This document shows, one piece after another, positions 25,762-34,817 of a stretch of DNA of 64,000 bases. Position 1 is the stretch's first letter, and every line of letters begins with the position of its first letter. A model generated the notes under the pieces. The model worked only from the letters and a program-made list of their open reading frames with translations. It did not search any database and had not been told where the DNA came from. The DNA lies in the NCBI GenBank assembly GCA_031553035.1, contig JAVBLY010000002.1:1-64000 (forward strand), read 5' to 3'. The DNA is from JAVBLY01 sp031553035 (GTDB lineage Bacteria; Bacillota; Clostridia; Peptostreptococcales; Anaerovoracaceae). The translations under genes and the position numbers were made by a program.

Positions 25762-25812
25762 TTGACAGGTTTAGATCATCGTGATATATTGTGTATATCG
25801 TATATATACAAT
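25762..25812 (+). promoter_or_regulatory. Promoter and likely GntR operator of the second ABC operon
   Basis: TTGACA (25762-25767), 17 bases, TATATT (25785-25790). The imperfect palindrome ATTGTGTATAT...ATATATACAAT (25788-25812) overlaps the minus-ten box and start site and is well placed for autorepression by the GntR protein. Confidence 0.65.
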
Positions 25813-25831
25813 ATGCATTATTGAGGAAATG

Positions 25832-26203
25832 ATGGAATTAATAATCAGCAATTCGAATAACAAGCCTATTTATGAGCAGATAGCTACGCAGATAAAAGCG
25901 ATGATCCTAAGTGGAGCGCTGAGTGAAGGAGATATTCTGCCATCAATGCGTCTTCTTGCCAAAGATCTCAGGATCAGCGTTATCACTACAAAGCGGGCAT
26001 ACGAAGAACTGGAGAAAGACGGATTCATCGTTAGCTCTACGGGCAGGGGAACCTTTGTTGCTGAGAAGAATTTGGAACTGGTACGGGAAAACAATCTCAG
26101 ACAAATTGAGGAACTTTTCTGTGAAGCGGTAGATGTAGCCAAGAAGACAGACATAAAAAAAGATGAATTAACAGATATGATATCGCTTTTATTTGATGAG
26201 TGA
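25832..26203 (+). CDS. GntR family regulator, YtrA subfamily
   Basis: The 123-residue protein begins MELIISNSNNKPIYEQIATQ and has the same winged-helix layout as the GntR protein at 11452, without an effector domain. ATG at 25832 is chosen by comparison with that paralogue and by GAGG five bases upstream; ATG at 25829 also exists. It heads a five-gene operon with an ABC ATPase, two permeases and a lipoprotein and probably represses it. Confidence 0.88.
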   Translation: MELIISNSNNKPIYEQIATQIKAMILSGALSEGDILPSMRLLAKDLRISVITTKRAYEELEKDGFIVSSTGRGTFVAEKNLELVRENNLRQIEELFCEAVDVAKKTDIKKDELTDMISLLFDE

Positions 26204-26217
26204 TCGGGAGCAGGATT

Positions 26218-27087
26218 ATGAACGAAAATATACTTGAAATCAGGAACCTAACGAAGAAGTTTGAAAGATTTACTTTAAATGATATAAGCCTGACGCTACC
26301 CAAAGGGGCGATTATGGGTTTTGTGGGGGAGAACGGCTCAGGCAAGACTACCACCATCAAACTGATACTTAATGAGCTTAAGAAAAACGACGGTACTATT
26401 AATGTATTCGGGCTGGATTCGGTCAGTGACGAGATCGAGATCAAGGAAAATATAGGTGTGGTTTTCTCCGAGAATCATTTCAATGAGAATTTTTATCCGG
26501 AACAGATCGGGAAACTGATGAGACTGGCGTATAAGAAATGGGATATGGATGTTTATAATGATTATCTGAAAAAATTCGGTCTTGATAAATTACAAAAAAT
26601 CAAGGAGATGTCCAGGGGGATGAAGATGAAGCTGGCTATATCCGTTGCCCTTTCCCATGATGCGAAGCTTCTTCTGTTGGACGAAGCAACCAGCGGTCTT
26701 GATCCGGTCGTCAGAAACGAAATACTGGATATATTTTATGACTTTATTATGGATGGTAAAAGATCCGTGTTTCTTTCATCTCATATTACCAGTGATCTTG
26801 AGAAGGTCGCTGATTATATTACATTTATCAGAAACGGTAAGATAGTTATGTCAGAGACTAAAGAAGCTATGGAAGAAAAATTCGGAGTCCTTCGCTGCAA
26901 GCGGGAAGACATCAAGAAGGTGAATCCGGAATACATCTCAGGAATACGCCATGGTGATTTTTCTACAGAGGTTCTTGTCAACGACAAAAATGCAGTAAGA
27001 AAAATAGATGAGTGTTTTGTCATCGATAACGCAAATATAGAAGATATCATGACATATATGAGTACCGAAAAGGATGCTAAGCAATGA
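26218..27087 (+). CDS. ABC transporter ATP-binding protein (exporter, BcrA/YtrB type)
   Basis: The 289-residue ATPase has Walker A GENGSGKTTT, signature MSRGMKMKLAIS, Walker B LLLLDEATSGLD and SSHITSDLEKVA. ATG at 26218 follows GGGAGCAGG. It is a paralogue of the ATPase at 11822. Its stop overlaps the permease start by four bases (ATGA). Confidence 0.88.
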   Translation: MNENILEIRNLTKKFERFTLNDISLTLPKGAIMGFVGENGSGKTTTIKLILNELKKNDGTINVFGLDSVSDEIEIKENIGVVFSENHFNENFYPEQIGKLMRLAYKKWDMDVYNDYLKKFGLDKLQKIKEMSRGMKMKLAISVALSHDAKLLLLDEATSGLDPVVRNEILDIFYDFIMDGKRSVFLSSHITSDLEKVADYITFIRNGKIVMSETKEAMEEKFGVLRCKREDIKKVNPEYISGIRHGDFSTEVLVNDKNAVRKIDECFVIDNANIEDIMTYMSTEKDAKQ

Positions 27088-27743
27088 AGTTCTTATTCTT
27101 ACATGACATTTATACATCGAGATTCAAATTGATATTGCTGGCATCTTTAGGTGCCCTGTCTACGATGGTGATTTATAGTTCGAATGACAGTTTCATTCTT
27201 TATAGCACTCAGTATTGGGGACTAATGATAGCTGTCACGTTTGTTAATTCTTTATATAGCGAAAACAAGAAAGTGAAATGGAAGGAGTACCAATGGGCGC
27301 TTCCAATAAAGAAATCGACTATGGTCAATGAAAAATTCCTGTTTGTTTTAGCAATCGCTATTATACTTATATCTGTTAACTTTCTGGTTTTGATGCTTAC
27401 AAAAGATGGCTGGTATGTTGAAGAGGATGGAAGTATAGCATTTATAGCGACTCAATTCGTTATCTTTCTTTTTCTCTATACATCTGCCATGTTCATAGGC
27501 ATAATGGTAGAATCCATTTCCGGGGACAAAGGTGCAATAACCGGAATCACAATAGCCGGGACCGCTGTTTTATTGGGACTAAATTCGGTGTCCTTATATA
27601 TTATACCGACCTTTTTTAATTCAAACTTTTTGGATGACATCTGGGCTTTGACGATCTGGGGCAGCACTATGCTTGCAGTCACGATAGGAATCACATATAC
27701 GATTTCATTGCTATATGTGAAAAAAGGTAGAGAAATCCTATGA
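27084..27743 (+). CDS. ABC-2 type membrane permease
   Basis: The 219-residue protein has six hydrophobic helices. Its cytosolic loop KKVKWKEYQWALPIKKSTMV is shared almost word for word with the next gene product, showing a tandem duplication. It likely pairs with that protein to make a heteromeric channel for the ATPase at 26218. Substrate unknown. Confidence 0.82.
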   Translation: MKFLFLHDIYTSRFKLILLASLGALSTMVIYSSNDSFILYSTQYWGLMIAVTFVNSLYSENKKVKWKEYQWALPIKKSTMVNEKFLFVLAIAIILISVNFLVLMLTKDGWYVEEDGSIAFIATQFVIFLFLYTSAMFIGIMVESISGDKGAITGITIAGTAVLLGLNSVSLYIIPTFFNSNFLDDIWALTIWGSTMLAVTIGITYTISLLYVKKGREIL

Positions 27744-27767
27744 TGCAATAGGAAAGGGTGCAACGCA

Positions 27768-28424
27768 ATGAAGTTCTTATTATTATATGATATATACTCA
27801 TCAAGAAAAAAAGTCGCATTGCTGGCATTAACATACGTGGTTTCACTATTTGTCTGCTACGTTCTTAATAGGATGTGGATGTTTAGCTGTTTATATGCGC
27901 TAAATCTTGTAACCGGGATCTCATTGGTAAGATTTTTGTCCGATGATAACAAGAAAGTTAAATGGGAAGAATATCAATGGGCACTTCCAATAAAGAAGTC
28001 GGCGATAGTAAACGAAAAATTTACAATTTTTTTGATTATTACAGCCATAGTGATAGCAATGAATTTTTTGGTTTTATTGCTTACAAGAGACAGATGGTAT
28101 ACCAATAACGAAATAGAGTTGGACTCTATGGTAAGTCAGTGCATCATGATGCTCTTTTTCGTAGTATCTATTATGTTTATTGCGCTTATGGCCGAGCTTA
28201 TTTCAGGAACAAAAGGCACAAACATTGCTATCACGTTAATAGGGTTCCTCATCTTATTAGGCGTAACAGTCGGATCGTTATATATGGTACAAGGTTATTA
28301 TACATATTTGTTAGATGATATAGGGGCATTAACGATTCTGGGCAGCTTAATACTTGTTGTTACCCTAGTTATCACCTATACGATTTCTATATCGTATATA
28401 AAAAAAAGCAGGGAGATCCTATGA
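27768..28424 (+). CDS. ABC-2 type membrane permease (tandem paralogue)
   Basis: The 218-residue protein follows after 24 bases with its own ribosome site GGAAAGGG. The loop KKVKWEEYQWALPIKKSAIV and the ending SYIKKSREIL match the preceding permease (LYVKKGREIL). The two have diverged in the membrane helices, so both are probably functional. Confidence 0.82.
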   Translation: MKFLLLYDIYSSRKKVALLALTYVVSLFVCYVLNRMWMFSCLYALNLVTGISLVRFLSDDNKKVKWEEYQWALPIKKSAIVNEKFTIFLIITAIVIAMNFLVLLLTRDRWYTNNEIELDSMVSQCIMMLFFVVSIMFIALMAELISGTKGTNIAITLIGFLILLGVTVGSLYMVQGYYTYLLDDIGALTILGSLILVVTLVITYTISISYIKKSREIL

Positions 28425-29437
28425 TAATGATCAAAAAAGTCTCAATACTTATACTAATGATTCTAATTCCAATCACCATGACCGCATGTATCCCGTCGGA
28501 TATTCTTGTCAGTGATGAAGATAAAAAGGTATCTGATGAGCAGATAGTGCTGAGCAGTTTGAGTGGCTCTGACGACCGGTATGTTTGGGATATACAGGGA
28601 GATATTTACGCCTTCCAGGATTTTGGATATCTATATAAAACAGACAGCAAATTTTCATCATACGAAAAAGTAATAAACGATATGATATATGTCATCGATA
28701 TAATTGACGGACGTGTATATTACACATATATGGACGGAGTAAAAGACGGGCCTTTTTATTCATGCGCTCTTGACGGAAGCGATATAGAAAAAACCATGAA
28801 AGACGATACCGTGTGGAAAGTTTTTATATCAGGAAACAATATGTATTATTCAAAACTGTCAGTGCCCGATTCTTCCTCAAAGGATGGGTTTTACATTATG
28901 GATATGACTACGAAAGGACAGAAAAAAATCAACGATGACGTTCCGGCGAAGTTTATCGAGGTTGATGGCATGCTATATTACTATTCATCATGGGGTAACA
29001 ATAATGGGATTTTAAAATCATATGATCTGAAGACCGGTGAGATCAAGGATGCACTAACCTGGGAAAATATAATGAGATTTTTCCCGGATTATGTGATCGG
29101 CGGATACATATACTATGATAACTATGTCAACAACAAAATGTACCGCATCAGAACTGACGGCACAGAAAAGGAAGAATTATTTAACCATGAAGAATACGAC
29201 TTCGGATACTGGATCAAGATCAAAGATGGGAAAGGTTATTACAAAAGTGATAGTATAGGGACCATTGATCTTATGACCGGTAAGGAAACACCGTTATATG
29301 ATGACTATGACGATTGCACCAGCCTGGATATCCTGAATGATACTATATATTTTAATAAAACTGTAATTGGCGATTCGCCTAAGCTTTGCCGCATGGATCT
29401 GGATGGCAGCAACTACCGGGAAATCGGAGTTGACTAA
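28421..29437 (+). CDS. Lipoprotein with DUF5050-like repeats
   Basis: The 338-residue protein has a lipoprotein signal ending in TMTAC, so the mature protein starts at a lipidated cysteine outside the membrane. The body consists of repeated short blocks of the kind YY...DG..YR.RTDG, as in DUF5050 beta-propeller-like domains (for example YDNYVNNKMYRIRTDGTEKE). The start overlaps the permease stop by four bases. As the last gene of the ABC operon it may be a sensor or accessory for the exporter. Confidence 0.75.
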   Translation: MIMIKKVSILILMILIPITMTACIPSDILVSDEDKKVSDEQIVLSSLSGSDDRYVWDIQGDIYAFQDFGYLYKTDSKFSSYEKVINDMIYVIDIIDGRVYYTYMDGVKDGPFYSCALDGSDIEKTMKDDTVWKVFISGNNMYYSKLSVPDSSSKDGFYIMDMTTKGQKKINDDVPAKFIEVDGMLYYYSSWGNNNGILKSYDLKTGEIKDALTWENIMRFFPDYVIGGYIYYDNYVNNKMYRIRTDGTEKEELFNHEEYDFGYWIKIKDGKGYYKSDSIGTIDLMTGKETPLYDDYDDCTSLDILNDTIYFNKTVIGDSPKLCRMDLDGSNYREIGVD

Positions 29438-29479
29438 ACCCCGGCATGGATAAAGCACCAGGGCCGAAAATGATCAGGA

Positions 29480-30151
29480 CTATATAGGCAGATAGATCCC
29501 GATATCTTTGACAATCACTTCACCGGCATATTCAGGTCCTTCGCCTGTGGTCATGCCGACTTTATTAAAGGCAAAGGTCACTGTTTTGTCGGCTTTTACT
29601 GCGATCCCCATGATTTCGCCGGTGTCGGCAGAAAGCCCGGATGGAATATCCAATGCGAGAATTCGAGCTCCTCTAGATTCCCTGAGATGGTTCATCTCTT
29701 TGATTATATTTTTGTAAAGTCCTTTGACTTCCCTGGCAAGTCCGATCCCAAATAGTCCGTCTACAAAAGAAGTATATTTAAATTTACTGAAGATATCGAA
29801 TTCGTTTTCATATATCTTGATCTTGTAGTTTTCTGCGATCTTGAATTGATGAGCAGTTTCTCTGCTCATGCCTATCTTTCTTCCCACGAACAGAATATCA
29901 ACGTCGACGCCTTTCATGGCAAGCAGCCTCGCAACAGCAAAACCGTCACCTCCGTTGTTCCCCGCACCGCAAATGCAGAGAACTTTTTTCTCATTGAAAA
30001 ACCAAGGTTCAGGCACCGATCCGCCTTTGTGGAATTCGTTGGCAGACGCAAGAGCCGCTCTCTCCATCAGTACCATGGACGGGATTCCTATGTTTTTTAT
30101 TGTATGTTCATCCAGCTTCTTCATTTCGTCGGCTGTTACAAGATGTGTCAT
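29480..30151 (-). CDS. nnrE: NAD(P)H-hydrate epimerase (YjeF N-terminal domain only)
   Basis: The 223-residue enzyme interconverts the R and S forms of hydrated NAD(P)H for repair. It has the YjeF_N fold with CGAGNNGGDGFAVARLLAMKG and LDIPSGLSADTGE. The C-terminal dehydratase domain (NnrD) found in many bacterial fusions is absent and not nearby. ATG at 30151 has AGGAG seven bases upstream; an earlier ATG at 30166 lacks one. Confidence 0.85.
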   Translation of the reverse strand: MTHLVTADEMKKLDEHTIKNIGIPSMVLMERAALASANEFHKGGSVPEPWFFNEKKVLCICGAGNNGGDGFAVARLLAMKGVDVDILFVGRKIGMSRETAHQFKIAENYKIKIYENEFDIFSKFKYTSFVDGLFGIGLAREVKGLYKNIIKEMNHLRESRGARILALDIPSGLSADTGEIMGIAVKADKTVTFAFNKVGMTTGEGPEYAGEVIVKDIGIYLPI

Positions 30152-30267
30152 GACAAATCTCCTCATTTGTTCAATAATTTGTATTGAGATATATGGGATA
30201 TGATATCACTTTTAATAATTTCTGTCATCGGGATCTCTTGTTGGAATAATAGTATGAATTGTTTTGG

Positions 30268-30449
30268 TGCAAGAAAAAACATTGAATTCTGTCCGAAAAT
30301 TGAGGGAGTGTGGTGTTTTTTTGCAATTTCCCCGTATACTCAGTTGTAATGGATTATAGTACATAATAATGGACAAGAGTTTCAAATTTGGAAGCCGAAT
30401 TTACCACACTACCTCGATTTTGGGACGTAAAACCCGAAAAAAAGTTGCA
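30268..30449. repeat. Dispersed inverted-repeat element, copy 1 (182 bp)
   Basis: The element starts TGCAAGAAAAAA and ends AAAAAGTTGCA. Its arms pair imperfectly over about 47 bases, with the best part GTCC-AAAAT-GAGG-AGTGTGGT. A second copy of 183 bp lies at 52637-52819 with the same ends and the same interior (TAATGGA...TAATA...TTTCAAAT.TGGAAGC). It encodes nothing. It occupies much of the 391-base gap before addB and is probably a non-autonomous transposable element. Confidence 0.7.
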
Positions 30450-30542
30450 TAAAAAAAGTAGCGGGACATAGTCACAACAAGTGAATCACAACAACTTCTC
30501 CTAGTCCTAGATACAAGCCGCTTTTACTGATATAATATTGCC

Positions 30543-33500
30543 ATGTTAAACATTTATACAGGACGGGAAAATCTAGATAAAGACAGGTTCATGTTTGATG
30601 AGATAAAAACCAGGCTGGACAATGGCAAACGGGTCATTCTTATCGTGCCTGATCAGTATACATTGCAGGCAGAAAAAAATGCCTTTGAGTATTTGGATGT
30701 AGCCGGCCTGATGGATCTTGAAGTGCTCAGCCTTTCGAGGCTGGCAAACAGGGTATTCTCCGAAGTGGGGGGAGGGCGAAAGACTTTCATAAATAATTAC
30801 GGAAAGTTTATGATGATCTCCCGAATTCTGCTAAATGAGAATAGCAGTCTAAAAGTATTCAAAGGTCTGGAAGGATCCGCTGACTTTATAGAAAAGATCA
30901 ACAATTTTATTTCCGAAATCAAGAATCACAACATAACCCACGAAGATCTAAAAAGGATACTGGATACGGAGGACGGCGATTCACTTCTCTTTCGAAAACT
31001 TGAGGATATCAGCAAGGTATACAAAGAGTATGAGAAGCGGATGGGCAATGAGCAGATAGACACCGCTGATTATCTTTCCATGTTCATTTCAAAGATCGGC
31101 AGCGCCGGCCTTGTAAGTGACTCTGAATTCTGGGTGTCGGGATTCGACTATATGACGCCGAAGAATATGGATGCAATACTGGAGATAACAAAGACTTCGG
31201 GGAATTTGAATGTGGTTCTAACCGCCGAAAAAGGCAACAGTTTTTTCAGCTTAACCAATGGATTAGCGGATAAATTGAGATCCATGGCACTTGATGCGGG
31301 GATCGATTCCAAGATATTAAATATTTCGAAGAAATATGAACGGGATACAGTAGACCGCGAGCCTCTTGTTTATCTTGAAGAGCAGTACTGCGCCATGTCT
31401 CCAAAGTCATATGAAGATTCGTCATCAAAAAACATAGAACTGATTGCCGCCGCCAATTTCTATTCGGAAGCGGAAACCGCAGCAGCTAAGATCACAGAGC
31501 TGATTAGAGATAAGAAGATGAGGTACCGGGATATTCTTGTTATCTGCAACGACATGGACTTACGAGCATCGGTCATAAAGAGAGTTTTTTCCGAGTATGG
31601 TCTTCCTGTGTTCATTGACCAGAGGCGGAGCATTCATCATAATCCTGCTTTAGAGTATATTACTTCACTTCTGGACATTGCTGCTGAAGGCTGGAGACCG
31701 GATCTTGTTTTCAAACTGCTGAAAACCGGTCTGACTCCTTTATCTACAGCGGAGATCGAAGAATTGGAAAATTATGTTATAAAGTTTAAAATCATTGGCG
31801 GCAAATGGAAGAGGGAATTCAAACTGACGGCGGGGGAGTACTCTGACGAGGAACTAACTACATTGAATCAGGTTAGGGAAAAGGTTGTAGAGCAGATTTC
31901 GGGATTCGAGACCGGTTTTAATAAGAACGGAAATGTAAGAGAAAAAACAGCGGAGCTTTTTAGATATTTGGATGAACAAGCCCTTTTGCCGGTCAAGATA
32001 GATGAGTATCGCATTTCACTGGGAAAAGAAGGCAGTCTTGACTATGCAGAAGAGATGTCTCAGGTTTGGTCGGTAATACTGAATATTTTGGATCAGCTTG
32101 TCGATATCATTGGTGACGAGGAGTTATCAGACGAAGAATATTCGATCATACTTCGAACAGGTTTTGAGTCCATACAGATGGGAATGCTGCCGCCTTCAAT
32201 TGACCAGATACTTCTAGGAACTATGCAGAGAACCAGAACAGGAAATATTAAGGCATTATTTGTACTAGGCGCCAATGACGGAGTACTCCCTGCATATAGC
32301 GGTGAGGAAACTCTGCTTAACGAAGACGAAAGAGACATGCTTTATAATAAGGGAAATGCTATCTGCCGTAATGACGATCAGATCATGCACGAAGAACAAA
32401 TGGCCATATACAGAAATCTTTCCAAGCCATCAGACTATCTCTCCATGAGTTATTCAGTATCCGATACGGAAGGCGGTGAGATCAGACCGTCAATCATCTT
32501 TGAAAAAATCAGAAGGCTGTTTCCCAAAGACCCGGTCAGAAAAGATATTCTGAATAGGGATGAGGCTCTTATGGATCTTGTACAGGGCCGGGCAAGCACT
32601 GCTAATCATCTGACTGATGCTATGCGAAAGTGGATCGCTGACGACCTTATGCCCCAGGTCTGGAAAAACGTGTTCCTGTGGTTTGAGAAAAATGAGTCCA
32701 AGATCACGGAAAGGATCGTAAGCGGACTTTCATTCAGAAACAATCGGGACAGAATCGACGAGAGCTTTGTGACAGACCTTTATAAACCCACTTTCGACGA
32801 GGCAGATGAAAAAATTATAAGCAGCCCATCCGGTCTGGAAAGCTTCAGCCGATGTCCGTTTTCTTTTTTCATGAGCAGAGGGATCAGATTAAAGGAACGG
32901 AGAGTATATGAACTGGATGGACGTAACGTAGGCGACGTATATCATGAGACACTTATGCGTTTTGGTCGGCAGATGTGCGATGACGGACTCAAACCTCTGG
33001 ACCCTGAATCAAAGTGGAATACTATGGATGATGAAGAATGCACCCGGGCTATTTCGGATATATATGAGAGTATCGAAGATACATATAACGATGGACTTTT
33101 TAAAGAGAGTGAATATGAGGAATACCGAAGCAGCAGGTTCAAGAAGATCATCACTGATGCGGCTCTGGAAATAAAAGGACAGGTACAGGCAGGCAGGATC
33201 GAGAACATGTTCTTTGAAACCGAATTCAGGCAAAACAGCGACTTTGAACCGATCATCATTGAGAGAAGCGGCAGAACAGTTGAGGTGACGGGTAAAATAG
33301 ACAGGCTGGATGTTCTGACAGGCGGCTATGCCAAGATCATAGATTACAAATCCGGTTCCGAAAAGCTGATTGCCGAAGATATTCTTAATGGCTGGCAGCT
33401 CCAGCTTATGATTTATATGAAAGCAGTGACCGGATCTGTCGGGAATCTCAAGCCGGCGGGAGTATTTTATTTTACGATTCCCGAACCTCATCTTGAGACT

Positions 33501-33878
33501 GCAGGAATGAGTCCTGAAGAAATTCAAAGTGAACTGGCGGACAAGATGACCGGCGAGTACAAAATGGATGGAATAGTCATAAACGACAAGTCGGTCGTGG
33601 AGTCGATAACCGGAGAACTTGGATCGAAAACCTCAAAGATCATCGGTGCGAAACTAAATAAGGATGCACCGGAAGAAGCGACAGGGAATGCCATAGTGGA
33701 AAAAGATGACTTTAAGGCTATTGAAAATACTGTTTCATCGCTTATTGCAGATCTTTGTGAAGATATGCTGTCTGGAGATGTGAAAGCCGATCCAAAGGAA
33801 TCAAAAAAGAAAAAAATAACCGCATGTACCTACTGTGAATACAGAGGCATATGCGGTTATGACAAATCTTTCAATTAA
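30543..33878 (+). CDS. addB: ATP-dependent helicase/deoxyribonuclease subunit B (AddB)
   Basis: The 1111-residue protein is the AddB subunit of the AddAB (RecBCD-like) DNA end-processing complex for recombination repair and degradation of foreign DNA. It has an inactivated helicase-like N-terminal half and a C-terminal RecB-type nuclease with KIIDYKSGS. Four cysteines of the iron-sulfur nuclease are present: Cys771 (CPFSFF) and Cys1095, Cys1098, Cys1104 (CTYCEYRGIC). TATAAT at 30531-30536 ends six bases before ATG and there is no ribosome site, so the message may be leaderless. addA, normally the next gene, is not present here. Confidence 0.9.
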   Translation: MLNIYTGRENLDKDRFMFDEIKTRLDNGKRVILIVPDQYTLQAEKNAFEYLDVAGLMDLEVLSLSRLANRVFSEVGGGRKTFINNYGKFMMISRILLNENSSLKVFKGLEGSADFIEKINNFISEIKNHNITHEDLKRILDTEDGDSLLFRKLEDISKVYKEYEKRMGNEQIDTADYLSMFISKIGSAGLVSDSEFWVSGFDYMTPKNMDAILEITKTSGNLNVVLTAEKGNSFFSLTNGLADKLRSMALDAGIDSKILNISKKYERDTVDREPLVYLEEQYCAMSPKSYEDSSSKNIELIAAANFYSEAETAAAKITELIRDKKMRYRDILVICNDMDLRASVIKRVFSEYGLPVFIDQRRSIHHNPALEYITSLLDIAAEGWRPDLVFKLLKTGLTPLSTAEIEELENYVIKFKIIGGKWKREFKLTAGEYSDEELTTLNQVREKVVEQISGFETGFNKNGNVREKTAELFRYLDEQALLPVKIDEYRISLGKEGSLDYAEEMSQVWSVILNILDQLVDIIGDEELSDEEYSIILRTGFESIQMGMLPPSIDQILLGTMQRTRTGNIKALFVLGANDGVLPAYSGEETLLNEDERDMLYNKGNAICRNDDQIMHEEQMAIYRNLSKPSDYLSMSYSVSDTEGGEIRPSIIFEKIRRLFPKDPVRKDILNRDEALMDLVQGRASTANHLTDAMRKWIADDLMPQVWKNVFLWFEKNESKITERIVSGLSFRNNRDRIDESFVTDLYKPTFDEADEKIISSPSGLESFSRCPFSFFMSRGIRLKERRVYELDGRNVGDVYHETLMRFGRQMCDDGLKPLDPESKWNTMDDEECTRAISDIYESIEDTYNDGLFKESEYEEYRSSRFKKIITDAALEIKGQVQAGRIENMFFETEFRQNSDFEPIIIERSGRTVEVTGKIDRLDVLTGGYAKIIDYKSGSEKLIAEDILNGWQLQLMIYMKAVTGSVGNLKPAGVFYFTIPEPHLETAGMSPEEIQSELADKMTGEYKMDGIVINDKSVVESITGELGSKTSKIIGAKLNKDAPEEATGNAIVEKDDFKAIENTVSSLIADLCEDMLSGDVKADPKESKKKKITACTYCEYRGICGYDKSFN

Positions 33879-33897
33879 TCCAATTGATCAGTCACCA

Positions 33898-34062
33898 TTA
33901 TTGCGGGTTGCTTGGCGTATTGGAACCACCCTTTGAAAAAAGGCTTTCCAACTTTCTCACTATTGCCGACATCACTCTCAACAGCAGCCATAACGATACG
34001 AGTACTAAAAATACAATGCAAACAATAAATACAGCGGTGCCAAAGGCTTCATACATTTCCAT
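33898..34062 (-). CDS. Small OadG-like membrane protein
   Basis: The 54-residue protein has one long membrane helix (about 9-30) followed by RVMSAIVRKLESLF and a polar tail. This is the shape of OadG, the gamma subunit of sodium-pumping decarboxylases. ATG at 34062 has AAGGAG six bases upstream. No other decarboxylase subunit is near, so it may be an orphan or unrelated. It converges on addB with a 19-base gap. Confidence 0.5.
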   Translation of the reverse strand: MEMYEAFGTAVFIVCIVFLVLVSLWLLLRVMSAIVRKLESLFSKGGSNTPSNPQ

Positions 34063-34279
34063 GACATGCTCCTTCCGTTTCTCCAAATAAATAAAGAGCC
34101 TCATTTAAGAGAAGCTCTCCACCCTCAGAGCCGGTTATACAAACTTGAAACAGCCTTATGCCGCCAACCGATGAATCTTATTTAATTAAATAGATATTAC
34201 CCTTTTCGACAGGCATTGTCAAATGATATAGTGCATAAGACAGCTAAAATACAATATACATGACAGGTGTATAAACTGA

Positions 34280-34308
34280 TTGTAAAAATGCAGATATTTT
34301 GGTACAAT
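34280..34308 (+). promoter_or_regulatory. Promoter of tRNA-Thr
   Basis: TTGTAA (34280-34285), 17 bases, TACAAT (34303-34308), 23 bases before the tRNA 5' end. Confidence 0.6.
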
Positions 34309-34331
34309 TTATTCGTTGTTATTTTATATTT

Positions 34332-34406
34332 GCTACTGTGGCTCAATGGTAGAGCAGCTCATTCGTAATGAGCAGGTTGGAGGTTCGATTCCTCTCAGTA
34401 GCTCCA
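34332..34406 (+). tRNA. tRNA-Thr, anticodon CGT
   Basis: A full cloverleaf is seen: acceptor GCTACTG/CAGTAGC, D stem GCTC/GAGC, anticodon stem GCTCA/TGAGC with loop TTCGTAA (anticodon CGT), T stem GGAGG/CCTCT with loop TTCGATT, and encoded CCA. It reads ACG threonine codons. Its 3' 45 bases (34362-34406) recur exactly at 38865-38909, so it is the left attachment site of the island. Confidence 0.95.
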
Positions 34407-34412
34407 TGTTTC

Positions 34413-34467
34413 AAGGGTTTGAGAGGTTCTTGCGAAGAGAATTTGCTCAAACCCTTTTGTTTTTTTA
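34413..34467 (+). terminator. Terminator after tRNA-Thr
   Basis: AAGGGTTTGAG (34413-34423) pairs with CTCAAACCCTT (34446-34456) and is followed by TTGTTTTTTT. The terminator belongs to the island side, so the island supplied a new end for the tRNA transcript. Confidence 0.85.
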
Positions 34468-34629
34468 TTAATGTTGAGCTGAATGTTTATTTGTGGTTAT
34501 GGATAAATATATTTTTTATTAGCCTCAGATGCGTCTCAGCTACTGTTGCCAGCTACACTAAATATTTCGTGCGTCCAACTAAGATATGTGCATTTAGTGC
34601 ATCAAATGACATATATTGATTATAATAGA

Positions 34630-34653
34630 AATACCTCACAACATGGAGGTATT
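34630..34653 (-). terminator. Possible terminator of the island operon
   Basis: AATACCTC (34630-34637) and GAGGTATT (34646-34653) form a perfect 8-bp stem just after the stop of the small basic protein gene on the reverse strand. The U-run after it is poor (TCTATTATA). Confidence 0.4.
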
Positions 34654-34665
34654 CCATTTTTTAGC

Positions 34666-34791
34666 TTAATGCTTTGCTTTTTTATGATCATTCAAGATTT
34701 TTGCAGCTTTTGATTTTGTGGCTTCGGATGTTGTTTTGCTAGAAAGATTTTTTCCCGCTTTTCCAACTTTGCCTCCGCTATGTTTAGGCAC
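34666..34791 (-). CDS. Small basic protein, SGGKVGKAG type (41 residues)
   Basis: A GTG start at 34791 follows the very strong ribosome site AAGGAGGGG by four bases. The product begins MPKHSGGKVGKAGKNLSSKT and ends in HKKAKH, with about 14 lysine or histidine residues and no hydrophobic core. Small proteins with an SGGKVGKAG opening occur across Bacillota without known function. The gene lies 26 bases downstream of the protease gene and is the last gene of the island operon. An antitoxin, adaptor or nucleic-acid-binding role is conceivable but unsupported. Confidence 0.65.
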   Translation of the reverse strand: MPKHSGGKVGKAGKNLSSKTTSEATKSKAAKILNDHKKAKH

Positions 34792-34817
34792 ATTACCCCT
34801 CCTTTCATGAATCTTAA

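Noticed and set aside
25781..25831. Upstream extension of the second GntR gene from a GTG codon
   Set aside because: The extension would place the promoter and operator inside the coding region, lacks a ribosome site, and is absent from the paralogue at 11452.
34368..34619. Open frame starting inside tRNA-Thr, with a look-alike at 38727-39002
   Set aside because: Both frames read through the tRNA 3' segment, which explains their shared beginning. They mark the attachment duplication, not a gene.
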